From assembly GCF_000373105.1 (NCBI RefSeq), contig NZ_KB890425.1:124001-188000 (forward strand): a stretch of 64,000 bases of DNA, in the 5' to 3' direction. The notes under the pieces were generated by a model. That model saw only the letters and a program-made list of their open reading frames with translations. It was not told the origin of the DNA and did not search any database. Positions 1 through 10,420 of this stretch are shown here, piece by piece (positions within the stretch are counted from its first letter, which is position 1; each line of letters opens with the position of its first letter). The DNA is from Neolewinella persica DSM 23188 (GTDB lineage Bacteria > Bacteroidota > Bacteroidia > Chitinophagales > Saprospiraceae). A program made the position numbers and the translations under genes.

Positions 1-1
1 C

Positions 2-757
2 AAAATCGAACGGGTAAAGGAATACTACGACAAAGGTATTCGCTACATCACCCTTACGCACGCCAAGGATAACCTGATCTGCGACAGCAGCTACGACACT
101 ACGGCAACCCACGGCGGGTTGAGCGATTTTGGTCGCGAAGTCGTTATGGAAATGAATAATGTCGGAATCATGGTCGACATCAGCCACGTAAGTGATAAGA
201 CCTTCTGGCAAGTGGTAGAAATGACCGACGTACCGATGATTGCCAGTCACTCCAGTGTTCGCCACTTTACGCCAGGGTTCGAGCGGAATATGGACGATGA
301 TATGATCAAGCGACTCGGCGAAGAAGGCGGCGTGATCCAGATAAACTTCGGTTCTACCTTCCTTGATGGTACGTTGCGCACCCGGCAAGACAGCCTGCGG
401 GACGTTTTCAGGGAGCGAATGGAAGCCGCTGGCATTGAACGCGGTGACGAGGGTTCTGAAGAACTGGAGGAGGCCTTCAAGAAAGAATTCCCCACGCTGT
501 ACTCCGACGTCGAAATGGTAGCCAACCACATCGACCGTGTCGTCGAACTAGCAGGTGTGGATCACGTAGGCTTTGGCTCCGACTTCGACGGTGTAGGTGA
601 CTCTTTACCAACCGGCCTGAAAGACGTTGCCGATTTCCCTAACCTGATTTTCACCCTGCTTAAGCGAGGTTACTCCGACGAAGACATCGAGAAAATTTGC
701 TCCGGCAACGTCCTGCGCGTCTGGCGGGCGGTGGAAAAAGCTGCTGCTGCTTCTTAG
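2..757 (+). CDS. Membrane (renal-type) dipeptidase, peptidase family M19, 5'-truncated by the window edge
   Basis: This zinc-dependent hydrolase family cleaves dipeptides, often with D- or dehydro-amino acids. The frame is open from base 2, and its first residues (GIRYITLTHAKDN) already match the M19 core, so the gene begins before the window. A TTG at 119 is internal. Family blocks seen in order are GLSDFGREVVMEMN, VDISHVSDKTFW, MIASHSSVRHF with a metal-binding His, and VGFGSDFDGVGD with the conserved Asp near the C-terminus. The stop at 757 is followed by a strong hairpin. The N-terminal HxD metal ligands are not in view. The family call is secure; the substrate is unknown. Confidence 0.93.
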   Translation, partial: KIERVKEYYDKGIRYITLTHAKDNLICDSSYDTTATHGGLSDFGREVVMEMNNVGIMVDISHVSDKTFWQVVEMTDVPMIASHSSVRHFTPGFERNMDDDMIKRLGEEGGVIQINFGSTFLDGTLRTRQDSLRDVFRERMEAAGIERGDEGSEELEEAFKKEFPTLYSDVEMVANHIDRVVELAGVDHVGFGSDFDGVGDSLPTGLKDVADFPNLIFTLLKRGYSDEDIEKICSGNVLRVWRAVEKAAAAS

Positions 758-884
758 TGGTCAAGAACCGAGTAGGTACCCATCACGAAGTGGGTTGGAA
801 AATACCATGGTGCTGAGCGCCTGTAAACATAACCAGCCGCAAGTCAACTGAATCCTAAACCTTTACGGTTCGGGTTTGAGAAAG

Positions 885-922
885 TAAAAGCCCCCATCCG
901 AAACCTTCGGATGGGGGCTGAC
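885..922. terminator. Shared terminator between convergent genes
   Basis: A perfect hairpin has arms AGCCCCCATCCGAA (889-902) and TTCGGATGGGGGCT (905-918) with a very short loop. On the minus strand it is followed by TTTTACTTTC, so it best fits the large minus-strand gene whose stop is at 946. It also lies downstream of the dipeptidase. Confidence 0.8.
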
Positions 923-945
923 TTCATTAAGACGGGAATACAAAA

Positions 946-3900
946 TTAATTCACAATAAAACGTTTTGTCTGCCGGTCAGAGCCTGACCGCAGATCGAGC
1001 AGGTAGAGGCCTGCTTTGAGGCTACTTACGTCAAAAGTTGTCTGAACGGTTCCCTGCGCGGACTGCTCCATGATTTTGCGGCCCCTGAGATCCCAGACGG
1101 TAAGCTGTACCGAAGTCCCCTCCGCTGCCTGATAGACGACGTTGAGGCGGTCACTCGTTGGATTCGGGAAGATTTTAATCTCTGCGGTTGCGCTTATTTC
1201 CGGAAGTGCCAGAGTCGGCGCGGTTACAGAAACTTCTTCCTTAGGACCCTGCGGGCTCTCGTCCGTAGAGCTGAGGGCGAGACCAAATAATAAATAGGCC
1301 GCCTGCTCAGAAGTATGACTCCGTTCGTTGTCGCGGATTTGGTCTTCCTCAATGGCCAGGCGGAAACCGCCTGCACCAATTGGGTCAGCTTTGAATACCG
1401 GCCAGCCGCCATCATTTCCGTCCATGGCCGCTGAGCTGAGCACGCCACCCAGAAGGTAGAGGTTATTTGGCACGTTGTAGAGGTAACCGAGGCTACTGTT
1501 CTGTTGGCCTTTAACAATGTCGGATCCGACACCGGTAACATACTCCTCCCCGTTAATGGTGCCGCTTCCTGCCTCGATGACCACGTAGCCCAGCGACTCA
1601 TTTGACCGGGTCCGGTCGTTATCTTCAGCAACGTGCTTACCCGCAGCGAAGCTGGATGGCGTTGGCGCATTAGACTGCGAGTTGGATCGGGACGCCCAGA
1701 ATACACTAAAGTCAGCATCGTTTTGGCTCATCACCTGCCCCAACACTACGGGGTTTAGGTAAGCATTTTGATAGCTACGGTTTTCCCGGTAGTTACTACC
1801 CCAGCGACTTCTGGCCGCCGTGCGGGTGGAGGTCGTGAGGACTGCTTCCATTTTGACACCGTAAGTCGGGAAATCGTAGACGCCTTCTTCCACTACGAAA
1901 TACTCAATGTCGTAAGTATCATTGGTATTTGCTCCGGGGCGCTGCGCCCGGATCTGGAAGGAGTTGGCGCCGGCATTCCTGACGCGAGCCACAACCGGGT
2001 CAAGACTGGTGCTGGTGATTACCGGTGTGGCGATCACTACGGGGTTGGTGTACTGATTCGACAGTTGAACCGTTTGCCAGCCATCGCCGGTGGTGGAAAT
2101 CCGGCCACGCTCGAAGACGATCTGCGGCGTTGCCCCAATACAGAAATTTTGTGTTTCAGAAGCGCCGAACTGACCACCGTTCAATACCAAACTGCTGTTT
2201 TTCGTAATCTCGTAGTAGCCGGAACCGAGGCCGTTGCCACCCGCATCGAAGACCGTCAGGTCATAGCATCCGGCCGGCAGGCAAAGACTGTATTCAAGGT
2301 ACATAAAATCAACTACGTATGGCCCCCCACTAGCCACCGTCTGACCGTTCCCGTCCTTGAGTTCCCAAGTCGTCTCGCCGGGATGATCGTCAAGCTGTAT
2401 GCGAAAAAAAAATTCTTCGTCGTTACAGGCCGGAGTGGTGGAGTTGACGGTAAACTGCTGGTTGGCCGTACACCCGTTTGCATCAGTCACGGTACAAGTG
2501 TAAAACCCTTGTGGCAAATCATTGATGGTTGCCGTTGTCTGGTTACCGATGTTCCACAGGTAAGTATAAGGGACAGTACCACCGGAAGGGTTAACCGTTA
2601 CGCTGCCGTTGGCTCCGTTGCTCGCATCCGTAACGGTGCCGTTGAGGACAATAGCCGTAGGCTCATTGACAATAGTACCACCAACGGTCGTCTGACTGCC
2701 GGAGGTCACGGTGACGAAATAAGAGCCTGCCGCTAAACCGCTGATGGTGGCCGTTGTGGCACCATTACTCCACTGGTAGGTATAGTTGCCTACCCCGCCA
2801 AATGCCTGGACGTTGGCGGTGCCGTCACTGCCGCCGTTACAAGTTGCGTCTGTGCTGCTCTCCAATAATTCCAGCCCAGGAGTGTATTCCCCTATGGTGG
2901 CGCTACCAATGGCTGTACATCCGTTCGCATCGGTCACGGTTACGGTGTACGTGCCGGGGGCCAAACCGGTGGCCGACAGGAAGGTCGACCCGCTGCTCCA
3001 CAGATAAGTGTAGGGACCTACACCGGCAGATGGTGTTGCCGTAGCGTTACCAGTCGCCTGCCCCTGGGCACTGTCGTTGGAGAAGACGGTTACCTGTACA
3101 GCAGCTGGCTCACCGATGATAATCGAAGCGGTTGCCGTTCGGCTAAAGCTGGTCACAGTTACGATATAGGTGCCCGGAGCCAGGCTGCCGACGGTTGCCG
3201 TCGTAGCCCCATTGTTCCATAAGTAAGCATAGATGCCGGTACCACCCGAAGCAGTAACCGTCGCACTGCCGTCGGTATCTCCATTGCAGGTTACGTCAGT
3301 TGAAGAGGTCGTTAGGGTAACGGCAGGGGTGATGTCATTTACCACAACGGTAATATCTCCCGTACACCCGGTAGCGTCGGTGGCGGTGACGGTATAGCTA
3401 CCGGGGGCCAGGCCAAAGATGTTGGCCGTAGTGGCTCCGTTACTCCAGGCAAAAGTGTAAGGAGGGACTCCCCCGGAACAGGTTGCGTAGGCCGAGCCGT
3501 TCATGCCGTTGGAGGCAGAAAGGGAGCTCGCTGCAGGGTTTACCCGGGTTGGTTCGGTGATGGTGACGGAGCTGCTTACCGCTACCGTACCAGAGGTTAC
3601 GGTAACAGCATAGTTTCCGGGAGCAAGGCTGGTGATCCCGGGAGTCGTAGCGCCGGTGCTCCAGGCGTACTGATAGGCGCCCGTACCGCCGGCAGCAGCC
3701 ACAAAGGCCGTGCCGTCATCGGCATTTTTACAGCTAATGTTGGTGCTGGTCATGTTCAGGGTTAGCGGCGAACCGGCATTAACGATTACCACACCGGCGG
3801 TAGCCGGACAACTATTGGCATCGGTGACGGTCACGGAATAAGTCCCAGGAGCGAGACCCGAGATTCCTGGCGTTGTTCCACCGTTGCTCCAGGCATAGGT

Positions 3901-6807
3901 ATAGCCGGGGGTGCCACCGGAAGCCGCCACATTAGCCGTGCCGTTGTTCTGTCCCGAGGTAGCATCCGCACTACTAACGGAGAGCATAAGCACCGGAGGT
4001 TCGGTTACTACAATGGTCTCAACCACGAAGTTACTGGTGCTGATGACCGCAACCTGATAGGTGCCGGCCGGCAGTCCGGTAACCGTCTGCGTAGTAGCAT
4101 TGTTACTCCACTGGTAGGTGTAAACGCCCGCTCCACCGGAAGGGGTAACGGTGATGGCGCCATCGCTTCCTCCGTTGCAACTGACCTGTGTTATCAGTGC
4201 GGTAGCCGTAACGGGCGGTGTATCGTCAGTAAGGGTTATTACCGCTGATTCTGTACAGCCGTTTGCGTCGGTAACCGTCACAGAATAGGTGCCGGGTAGT
4301 AACCCAGTGATGGTGGAGGTGGTGGCGCTATTATTCCAAAGATAGGCGTATGGAGCGGTGCCTCCGGATGGTGCTATAGAAGCATCTCCGTTATTTCCCA
4401 GCGTCGGGTTATTGGAGGAGGTGTTCAGGGCGAGGACCGCAGGTGCAGTGATGGTTATAGAAGCAGTTTCCAGATAGATGCTATTCGTAACGGTAACGGA
4501 ATAGGTACCGGCGGTGAGTCCGGATATTGTTGGCGTGGTGCCACCGTTACTCCAGGCGTAAGACAAGGCGGCCTGGCTATATACATCGCTGACGGTAGCG
4601 GTGCCGTCGGCACCGCCAGCACAACTAATATCGGTGGAACTCATCGCCAGCAGCGAACGGTTACCGGTACAGAAAGCCTGGGTATACACCGCTCCGTAAT
4701 CGCAACCAGCATGGATAATTCCTCCGTTGGTGATGTCTTCCAACTCGAAATACCCGGGAGGGTTACTATTAGGATTGCACAGGCCGTTGCTTTGACCGTC
4801 CCAAACCGCCAGCGCATAACAACCTTCAGGCAGGCAGAAGACATAGCTGTATAAACCTCCGGCTGTAACACCTAACTGGCTGAAGAATTCGGAGACTATC
4901 GGGGTCCCGAATTCGTCGTAAAGCTCCCAGTAGGTATCGCTGGGAGACTGGTCCGCCTGGATGGTAAGGCGCATTACGGTGCCACTGGTACAGCCTGTCG
5001 CACCATCCGTCACTACGAAATTGTCGACGGCCGTACAGCCGATGTTATCGGTGACCGTGACAGTATAAGTGCCCGCCACCAGGTTCATCAGGTCGTTGTT
5101 GGTAGCGCCGGTGTTCCAGGCATAGGTGTAAGGCGGGGTTCCACCGGAGGCGCGGGCACGGGCGCGGCCATTAGCGGAGCCCGCAGCAGCCCAGCCATCC
5201 ATGTCCAATGTTGGTGTTGGGGAACCGCCGATGTTTACGAAATGCACTTCACTACAGCTGGTGCCGTCGGTAATGGTAACGGCATGGTTCCCCGGAGCCA
5301 GTCCGGTCGCAGTCGCAGTCGTTGCTCCGTTGCTCCAGTTGTAGATTAGGGGAGCTGTCCCGCCAGTCACGGTTGCCATGGCCGTTCCAGAAGAGGAATT
5401 ACAGGCGGAAGGCGTACTGGTCATACCGACCAAAAAACAGTCGGGCGCGGTGCAGCCGGTGAGGCAACCCGCCGCGTCTACTTTGGCCCGAAGGAGCGCC
5501 CCTGGTTGTGGGCCGAAGCCGTTGGCCAGTCCGATGCCGACATTGCCCACCAGATGGCAATAACTCATGATGGTGCCGCCGCCTGAAGGTGGCAGCGGTG
5601 CTGCTGTACAGGAACCGAGACCGGGGTATCCCGCGGCAGGCCCGCAACCATCGATGGCGGTATTGTTACCATTCCACACGCAATCATGGGTGTGGTAAGA
5701 ACCGAGGTTGTGGCCCATTTCATGGGTGATGACGTTAACCGTCCAGGAGTAGGTCGGCACGTTAGCGTAGGAATTGTAAACGTAGGAATACGCATAGTTG
5801 CGATTAGTACACAGCGCATTGAGATAAGCAACGCCCCCGCCAGAGGGGGCACCCCGGCTGATGAGGTGGGCAAGGTCGCCATTGAAGCTGGTACGGGTAC
5901 TCTGGAAAATGCTTAACGCCGTCGAGGTGTTGACAGCGTTATAGGGGTCAGGTGACGTCCAGGCCATAACCTGAGACAGCTGGGTCGTGATGTTCTCGTT
6001 CTGGTAGAGCGTGGCCACCTGGTTCCACACTGCCTCCATCCAATTCATGGCACCTGCGACCCCGCCCTTCTCTATCACCAGACTATGATCAAGCTCCAGA
6101 AATACCCGGACACAATTCGTGGACTTGGAGCGCTGCCCGGCGTCTCCGTTGGCAATCAAGGCCATCAGGACCTGATCTTTTGCACTGAGGGGTTGCGTTT
6201 TTACGCCACACGTACTTCCGGATTCCACAAGCAAATCACTGTCCCGATACAGCATATGCCGGCCGGAAGATCTATCTCCGTCCTGCAGTTTACCCAGGGT
6301 AAAGGTGCCTTTAGCGGAAGAGATGGCCCCCATCACTTCACCATCCATCACGGACAAGGCCACCAGTGAATGGGCATCTCCCGCTACGGTGCCGCGATAA
6401 TGAGCGATACCAGAATAAACCAGTCCTTTTCCGTCTGACGCATCGGTGATCAACGTGAAATCTTCCGTTAATACCTGAGCTTTTACCAGGTCCAGTTGGA
6501 AATCTCCGAACTGGCCTCCCGGGACAAACAGTTGCATGGTTTGAGGTGCCTTCTTTAGGTCAAAACCATCGGGTGTGAGGGCAAGTTCTTCATAAGTAAG
6601 AAGGACTTCGTCGGTGTTTTTATCGGTCTTCCTTTTATTCTGAGGGACCAGGGAAAGTAAGGATACCGGTTGAAAGGCCGGCTCTAGCGCGTGAGCATCT
6701 GCTACCAATTCCAGGACCGGTGACTGCAGCTCCTGAGCGTAGCCAAAAAAAGGCCCGAACAGCAGCAGGCACATAATGAGAAAGGGGGGTGTAGTCTTGA
6801 GGATCAT
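946..6807 (-). CDS. T9SS-secreted multidomain metalloprotease/adhesin with SprB repeats
   Basis: About 1,953 residues from ATG 6807. The frame is open upstream, but this start gives a clean signal peptide (MILKTTPPFLIMCLLLF...GYAQ). Near residue 360 is HEMGHNLGSYHTH, a reprolysin/metzincin HExxHxxGxxH zinc site. Then follow about 12 SprB/PKD-like repeats of the form GGTxPYTYxWSNGATT...GLAPGTYxVTVTDANGC. Two related Cys-containing beta domains occur, one before most repeats and one after. A region resembling H-type lectin (WQTVQLSNQYTNPVVI) is next, and the protein ends in a T9SS type A sorting domain (FPNPTSDRLNVVY...GLYLLDL...FIVN). I infer a secreted or cell-surface protease/adhesin. The true substrate and whether the protease is active are unknown. 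Confidence 0.9.
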   Translation of the reverse strand: MILKTTPPFLIMCLLLFGPFFGYAQELQSPVLELVADAHALEPAFQPVSLLSLVPQNKRKTDKNTDEVLLTYEELALTPDGFDLKKAPQTMQLFVPGGQFGDFQLDLVKAQVLTEDFTLITDASDGKGLVYSGIAHYRGTVAGDAHSLVALSVMDGEVMGAISSAKGTFTLGKLQDGDRSSGRHMLYRDSDLLVESGSTCGVKTQPLSAKDQVLMALIANGDAGQRSKSTNCVRVFLELDHSLVIEKGGVAGAMNWMEAVWNQVATLYQNENITTQLSQVMAWTSPDPYNAVNTSTALSIFQSTRTSFNGDLAHLISRGAPSGGGVAYLNALCTNRNYAYSYVYNSYANVPTYSWTVNVITHEMGHNLGSYHTHDCVWNGNNTAIDGCGPAAGYPGLGSCTAAPLPPSGGGTIMSYCHLVGNVGIGLANGFGPQPGALLRAKVDAAGCLTGCTAPDCFLVGMTSTPSACNSSSGTAMATVTGGTAPLIYNWSNGATTATATGLAPGNHAVTITDGTSCSEVHFVNIGGSPTPTLDMDGWAAAGSANGRARARASGGTPPYTYAWNTGATNNDLMNLVAGTYTVTVTDNIGCTAVDNFVVTDGATGCTSGTVMRLTIQADQSPSDTYWELYDEFGTPIVSEFFSQLGVTAGGLYSYVFCLPEGCYALAVWDGQSNGLCNPNSNPPGYFELEDITNGGIIHAGCDYGAVYTQAFCTGNRSLLAMSSTDISCAGGADGTATVSDVYSQAALSYAWSNGGTTPTISGLTAGTYSVTVTNSIYLETASITITAPAVLALNTSSNNPTLGNNGDASIAPSGGTAPYAYLWNNSATTSTITGLLPGTYSVTVTDANGCTESAVITLTDDTPPVTATALITQVSCNGGSDGAITVTPSGGAGVYTYQWSNNATTQTVTGLPAGTYQVAVISTSNFVVETIVVTEPPVLMLSVSSADATSGQNNGTANVAASGGTPGYTYAWSNGGTTPGISGLAPGTYSVTVTDANSCPATAGVVIVNAGSPLTLNMTSTNISCKNADDGTAFVAAAGGTGAYQYAWSTGATTPGITSLAPGNYAVTVTSGTVAVSSSVTITEPTRVNPAASSLSASNGMNGSAYATCSGGVPPYTFAWSNGATTANIFGLAPGSYTVTATDATGCTGDITVVVNDITPAVTLTTSSTDVTCNGDTDGSATVTASGGTGIYAYLWNNGATTATVGSLAPGTYIVTVTSFSRTATASIIIGEPAAVQVTVFSNDSAQGQATGNATATPSAGVGPYTYLWSSGSTFLSATGLAPGTYTVTVTDANGCTAIGSATIGEYTPGLELLESSTDATCNGGSDGTANVQAFGGVGNYTYQWSNGATTATISGLAAGSYFVTVTSGSQTTVGGTIVNEPTAIVLNGTVTDASNGANGSVTVNPSGGTVPYTYLWNIGNQTTATINDLPQGFYTCTVTDANGCTANQQFTVNSTTPACNDEEFFFRIQLDDHPGETTWELKDGNGQTVASGGPYVVDFMYLEYSLCLPAGCYDLTVFDAGGNGLGSGYYEITKNSSLVLNGGQFGASETQNFCIGATPQIVFERGRISTTGDGWQTVQLSNQYTNPVVIATPVITSTSLDPVVARVRNAGANSFQIRAQRPGANTNDTYDIEYFVVEEGVYDFPTYGVKMEAVLTTSTRTAARSRWGSNYRENRSYQNAYLNPVVLGQVMSQNDADFSVFWASRSNSQSNAPTPSSFAAGKHVAEDNDRTRSNESLGYVVIEAGSGTINGEEYVTGVGSDIVKGQQNSSLGYLYNVPNNLYLLGGVLSSAAMDGNDGGWPVFKADPIGAGGFRLAIEEDQIRDNERSHTSEQAAYLLFGLALSSTDESPQGPKEEVSVTAPTLALPEISATAEIKIFPNPTSDRLNVVYQAAEGTSVQLTVWDLRGRKIMEQSAQGTVQTTFDVSSLKAGLYLLDLRSGSDRQTKRFIVN

Positions 6808-7020
6808 AATAAAAAAACAGTTAGCTGAAGCTTCCACTTTGATCGTTTTGGAAATAGCGTAGCCCTGGCAACGCGGTGCGTTGATCTTGGGACACCGGGT
6901 CTTGGTGGACGAAAAGCGGAAGTTCAAAAAGCGGAAAAGCCGCTATGGGATGAATGAAATATGGTGAAATAGGTAGTAGGTAGCCACTGGGCATCCGTTT
7001 CATCCACTAATGACGGGCTT

Positions 7021-7392
7021 CTTCCTCCGAAAAAGAAGGTGGAATGATTAAGTGGCGGGAATGAGGTATTTAGTGGTTAATTTATTTTTGAAAGAGGAAT
7101 AGCCTTGTGATAGGTGCGGCAGAGCTGCTACGCAGCGAATTGTTCTCACGGAGAGCGCTCAGAAGAAGGTACGGAGGCAGCACAGAGGTGCCGCTGTTAT
7201 AGTTGCCTCGGTCATCAGAGGTGATTTTACGTTCGTGTAGCGAACGTGGCATTTACGAAGCCTGGCTAGTAGGGGCGACCCTCGCGGTCGCCCGACGGGC
7301 AAAAGATATTTCCGCCTCTGGTGCCCGCGGAAAGTTTATAAACAGGGCTTCCAATGTCAATTCGAAGGGCTGATTAGTTAAAAAACATCAGC
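7021..7392. repeat. Intergenic stretch with modular palindromic elements
   Basis: No gene is seen. The stretch contains a block with GCTGCTACGCAGC (about 7118-7155) that recurs inverted at 40801-40834. A second block at 7213-7235 recurs in the same orientation at 40765-40787. A hairpin ACGTTCG/CGAACGT lies at 7229-7247. Near 7270-7300 a further palindrome pairs GGGCGACC with GGTCGCCC. These look like repetitive intergenic elements rather than coding DNA. Confidence 0.55.
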
Positions 7393-9186
7393 CTACAAAC
7401 CAAAAACAATCGGAACCAAGAGCGTAGTCACCACCCAACAGATCAGGTTCAATGGCGTACCGATGCGAGTGAAATCCCGGAAGCGGTAGCGGCCGGCACT
7501 GTAGACCATCGCGTTAGTTTGGTACCCGACCGGTGTCATGAAACTGGCGGAAGCAGCGATGGTGACGGTCACTAATAGCGGCATTGGGTCTACGCCCAGC
7601 TGCTGCGCAGCAGCAATGGCAACTGGTGCCAGCAGGGCTGCCGTTGCGTTGTTGCTCATGATCTCGGTCAGCACATTAGTGACCAAATAGATGCAGGCGA
7701 TCAGGGCGTAAACCCCCAGGTTACTGATGGAGCCCGTAAGCAGCCCGGCAATGCTTTCATCGAGGCCACTGTTGCTCATGGCCTTGCCCAGGCTGAGGGA
7801 GCCGGCCAGTAGAAAAACGATTTTCCAGTCAATGGCCTCGTAGGCTTCACTCATGTTGATGGTCCGGCCGAGTACAAGGACACAAACGCCGACCAAAGCT
7901 GCAATGCTGATGGGCGTAATGCCTGCTGTGGCCAGGGCAACGACGCCGGTAATGGTGGCCAACACGAAGTAGAAACGGGTGCGTTTAAAGTCACTGATGG
8001 CGTCGCTCGACAGCAGGATGAAGGGACTGTCCTGTTGCTGTTCGATCCGCTGCAACTCGGCCAGGTAGTGTGTCTTTACTTCGGCGAGAATGACGTCGCC
8101 AGCCATCAGCGGAAGCTCGTAAAGATGTTCGTTTAAGGTTGCTTCCCGATGGCGGATAGCCAGGGGGACCGCGCGGTAGGCCCGACGGAAATCCACCTGA
8201 CGGAGTGTTTTACCAAGGAATTCAGAATTGGGGGTGATCACCATTTCGACCAGGCTGGAGTTGTTCCGTTCCAGGCCGGTACCCATCATTCGTACACCAG
8301 AAGACTGATCAACGACGCGGACCCAGTCTTTTAAGCCTTTGATCTTCTCGCGGTCGCAACGGACTTTCAGGGTATCTCCTTCCACCAAACGGAAATCCCC
8401 GGGGGGGAGGGTGAAAAGGTCTTTGCCCCTGCGGACTTCGATGATGTCCATGTCCAGCTCCCGGACGATGGCCGAGTCCATGATGCGGCTGTCCGCCAGT
8501 TGGGAATTGTCCGGAATGACGATCTCGGCCAGGTAGTCGTGCAGCGCGAACTGATCGGCGAGGCTTACCTCGGCTTCCCGATCGGGCAGGAGACGGCCGC
8601 CCAGGTAGGTCAGGTACACCACGCCGATCACCAAAAGGACGAGGCCGACTGGCGCCAGCGTGAAAACAGAAAAACCCGGCAGGCCGTTCTCTTCGGCAAT
8701 GCCACTCACCAGAATATTAGTGGAAGTGCCGATGAGGGTACACATCCCGCCCAGGATACTCGCATAAGAAAGAGGGATCAGCAGTTTGGCCGGGTTTATT
8801 TTAGCCGTGGCTGCAATACGGCCCACAATGGGAATGAATACCGCAACGACCGGGGTATTGTTGATGAAGGCGGAAACCGCAGCAACGAGCAGCATCAGCC
8901 GCAGCGTCGCTTTTTTGGGTTGCCGGCGGAAACGATCGGCCATGCGCCCGGCCAGCATTTGCAGGGCACCGGTTTTGAGCAGCGCGGCAGATAGGACGAA
9001 CATGAAAGCTACCGTCAGCGTCGCGCCGTTACTGAACCCGTCGAGCCCTTCGCCGGCGCTGATGACGCCGGTGGTGACCAGGGCGACGATGATCAGCATT
9101 GCGATCAGATCCACCGTCAGCCACTCCGTCACGAAGAGGATGACGGCGGCAAGGGCGACGAGAAGAGTGATGAGTGCGGGAGACAA
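7393..9186 (-). CDS. SLC13/DASS-family permease with central TrkA-C (RCK-C) domains
   Basis: A 597-residue inner-membrane protein. It has a hydrophobic N-terminal half with the ion-transporter motif (FINNTPVVAVFIPIV) and a soluble middle containing two TrkA-C-like segments (about 205-300 and 300-380: GDTLKVRCDREKIKGL, GDVILAEV). The hydrophobic C-terminal half carries MSNNATAALLAPVAIAAAQQLG. This architecture is typical of SLC13 transporters for sulfate, dicarboxylates or related anions, normally coupled to Na+. The start at 9186 places the first membrane segment immediately (MSPALITLLVALAAVILFVTEW). A weak -7-like box (TATCTTCG on the minus strand, 9229-9236) lies upstream. The substrate cannot be read from sequence. 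Confidence 0.9.
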   Translation of the reverse strand: MSPALITLLVALAAVILFVTEWLTVDLIAMLIIVALVTTGVISAGEGLDGFSNGATLTVAFMFVLSAALLKTGALQMLAGRMADRFRRQPKKATLRLMLLVAAVSAFINNTPVVAVFIPIVGRIAATAKINPAKLLIPLSYASILGGMCTLIGTSTNILVSGIAEENGLPGFSVFTLAPVGLVLLVIGVVYLTYLGGRLLPDREAEVSLADQFALHDYLAEIVIPDNSQLADSRIMDSAIVRELDMDIIEVRRGKDLFTLPPGDFRLVEGDTLKVRCDREKIKGLKDWVRVVDQSSGVRMMGTGLERNNSSLVEMVITPNSEFLGKTLRQVDFRRAYRAVPLAIRHREATLNEHLYELPLMAGDVILAEVKTHYLAELQRIEQQQDSPFILLSSDAISDFKRTRFYFVLATITGVVALATAGITPISIAALVGVCVLVLGRTINMSEAYEAIDWKIVFLLAGSLSLGKAMSNSGLDESIAGLLTGSISNLGVYALIACIYLVTNVLTEIMSNNATAALLAPVAIAAAQQLGVDPMPLLVTVTIAASASFMTPVGYQTNAMVYSAGRYRFRDFTRIGTPLNLICWVVTTLLVPIVFGL

Positions 9187-9463
9187 GTTGGGCTATTGGT
9201 TCTTTGGTCTGTTGGGACGTTAGTGGGACGAAGATAGGGCGAGTGAATGGGAGAATTAGTGAATGGGTGAATCGCTGCCGCACTGGGATACTCACTTGTA
9301 TCATTGTGAAAGTATAAAGTTAGCTTCGTTCGTCTCCTCGCCCGGTAATCGTGGGTGAAGACGATGCTAATGCTTCTTCTTTTCGGGCGCCAACGCTGGT
9401 GCAAGGGTTTTACCGGAACGAGTGCGCTCCGCGCGCGAGCATTTTCGAAGCAGTGCTTCATTA
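9187..9463. other. Intergenic region with low-complexity tracts and a degenerate dispersed-repeat copy
   Basis: No convincing gene is seen. The part next to the transporter start contains short irregular repeats on the minus strand (ATTCACCCATTCACTAATTC-like). GGGCGCCAACGCTGGTGCAA at 9385-9404 is a decayed version of the dispersed repeat that recurs intact at 9464. Confidence 0.4.
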
Positions 9464-9484
9464 GGCGCGGCCGCGGGTGCAAAG
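9464..9484 (+). repeat. Dispersed G-rich repeat, copy R2
   Basis: GGCGCGGCCGCGGGTGCAAA matches the family consensus GGGCGSGGNCGCRGGTGCAA. It faces copy R3 at 10391-10416 across the small gene between them. Confidence 0.8.
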
Positions 9485-9512
9485 TGATGGATAAAGGAGC
9501 AAGGGGGCTAGC

Positions 9513-10325
9513 TTAGTCTTCAAGCCAGCGGGCGTAAGCTTTTCGCCTAAGCTCAATCTTTTCCTGAAGTTCCTCTTCAGTACTGGGAATTATCTCGAAA
9601 GAGGCGAAAACACCTTTGATGATCCTGGAAATTTCTGGATCCTTGAGTTTTGCCTGACCAGCCTGCCTGATTTTTAAATCACCCTGAGAAATGATAACCT
9701 GGTAATTAGTAGGGTTTAGTACCAGGGCTTCTGCATACTTTTCACTTGCGTCAGCGAATCTGTTCTTGGCTGCAAACTTTAAGCCTAAAAAATATACCAG
9801 CCTACTTCGGTGGTTGGTACTATCCTTAGGTATCCGGCGCAAAAAACGAACTAGTTGCTTAAGATCAGGGTGCAGAAATTCAGTAGTGTCTATAGAAACG
9901 GCCATTTCTGAACTGTAGTACGGGGTGCTGTCAAGCGTGAAACGTGCCCTTGCCAAAGTTTGAAACGTTCCCAGTGTTCGGATGGAGCTGACTTTGGCGA
10001 AGTGATTTTTCCTGAGCGGGAATGAAAAGGTGAATCCCATAGGGCAGTCAATTTGACGGCTATCAGAATTATACACCCGCCAGTTACCCTCGTCGTCCTT
10101 TACCTCCAGCCAATCTTCTGCTGTTCCGTTAACGGCCTTAAGCATAACGGTACTATCCGTCCGATTAATGACCCATGCTTTGAACTGATTTGCAGCGGTG
10201 TCTTCTCTGAGCATAACGATGATGCTATCCGCCGGATAGCGATCAGGGTTGGGCAAAGCACTGCGCTGACCGCAAAGAGCTAGGCTACAGAGCAGGGTCC
10301 CCATCATGATCAGACCATATTTCAT
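9513..10325 (-). CDS. Secreted protein with a TPR-like C-terminal part, function unknown
   Basis: About 270 residues from ATG 10325, chosen because it opens a signal peptide (MKYGLIMMGTLLCSLALCGQ); the frame runs open to 10403. Residues 30-130 look like a beta-rich domain (MLREDTAANQFKAWVINRTDSTVML). Residues 180-230 contain a TPR-like helical pair (FADASEKYAEALVLNPTNYQ). No catalytic motif is recognised. The gene lies alone between inward-facing copies of the dispersed G-rich repeat. I do not recognise a family. Confidence 0.75.
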   Translation of the reverse strand: MKYGLIMMGTLLCSLALCGQRSALPNPDRYPADSIIVMLREDTAANQFKAWVINRTDSTVMLKAVNGTAEDWLEVKDDEGNWRVYNSDSRQIDCPMGFTFSFPLRKNHFAKVSSIRTLGTFQTLARARFTLDSTPYYSSEMAVSIDTTEFLHPDLKQLVRFLRRIPKDSTNHRSRLVYFLGLKFAAKNRFADASEKYAEALVLNPTNYQVIISQGDLKIRQAGQAKLKDPEISRIIKGVFASFEIIPSTEEELQEKIELRRKAYARWLED

Positions 10326-10390
10326 CAGGCTACTTTCTGGTAAGATGCTGCATACTGGGTTTATGGTTGGTGAAACACCCTGCCCTTTAA

Positions 10391-10416
10391 CCTTTCCCTG
10401 CACCTGCGGCCGCGCC
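10391..10416 (-). repeat. Dispersed G-rich repeat, copy R3
   Basis: On the minus strand this reads GGCGCGGCCGCAGGTGCAGG followed by GAAAGG. It is the inverted partner of the copy at 9464. Confidence 0.8.
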
Positions 10417-10420
10417 TTAA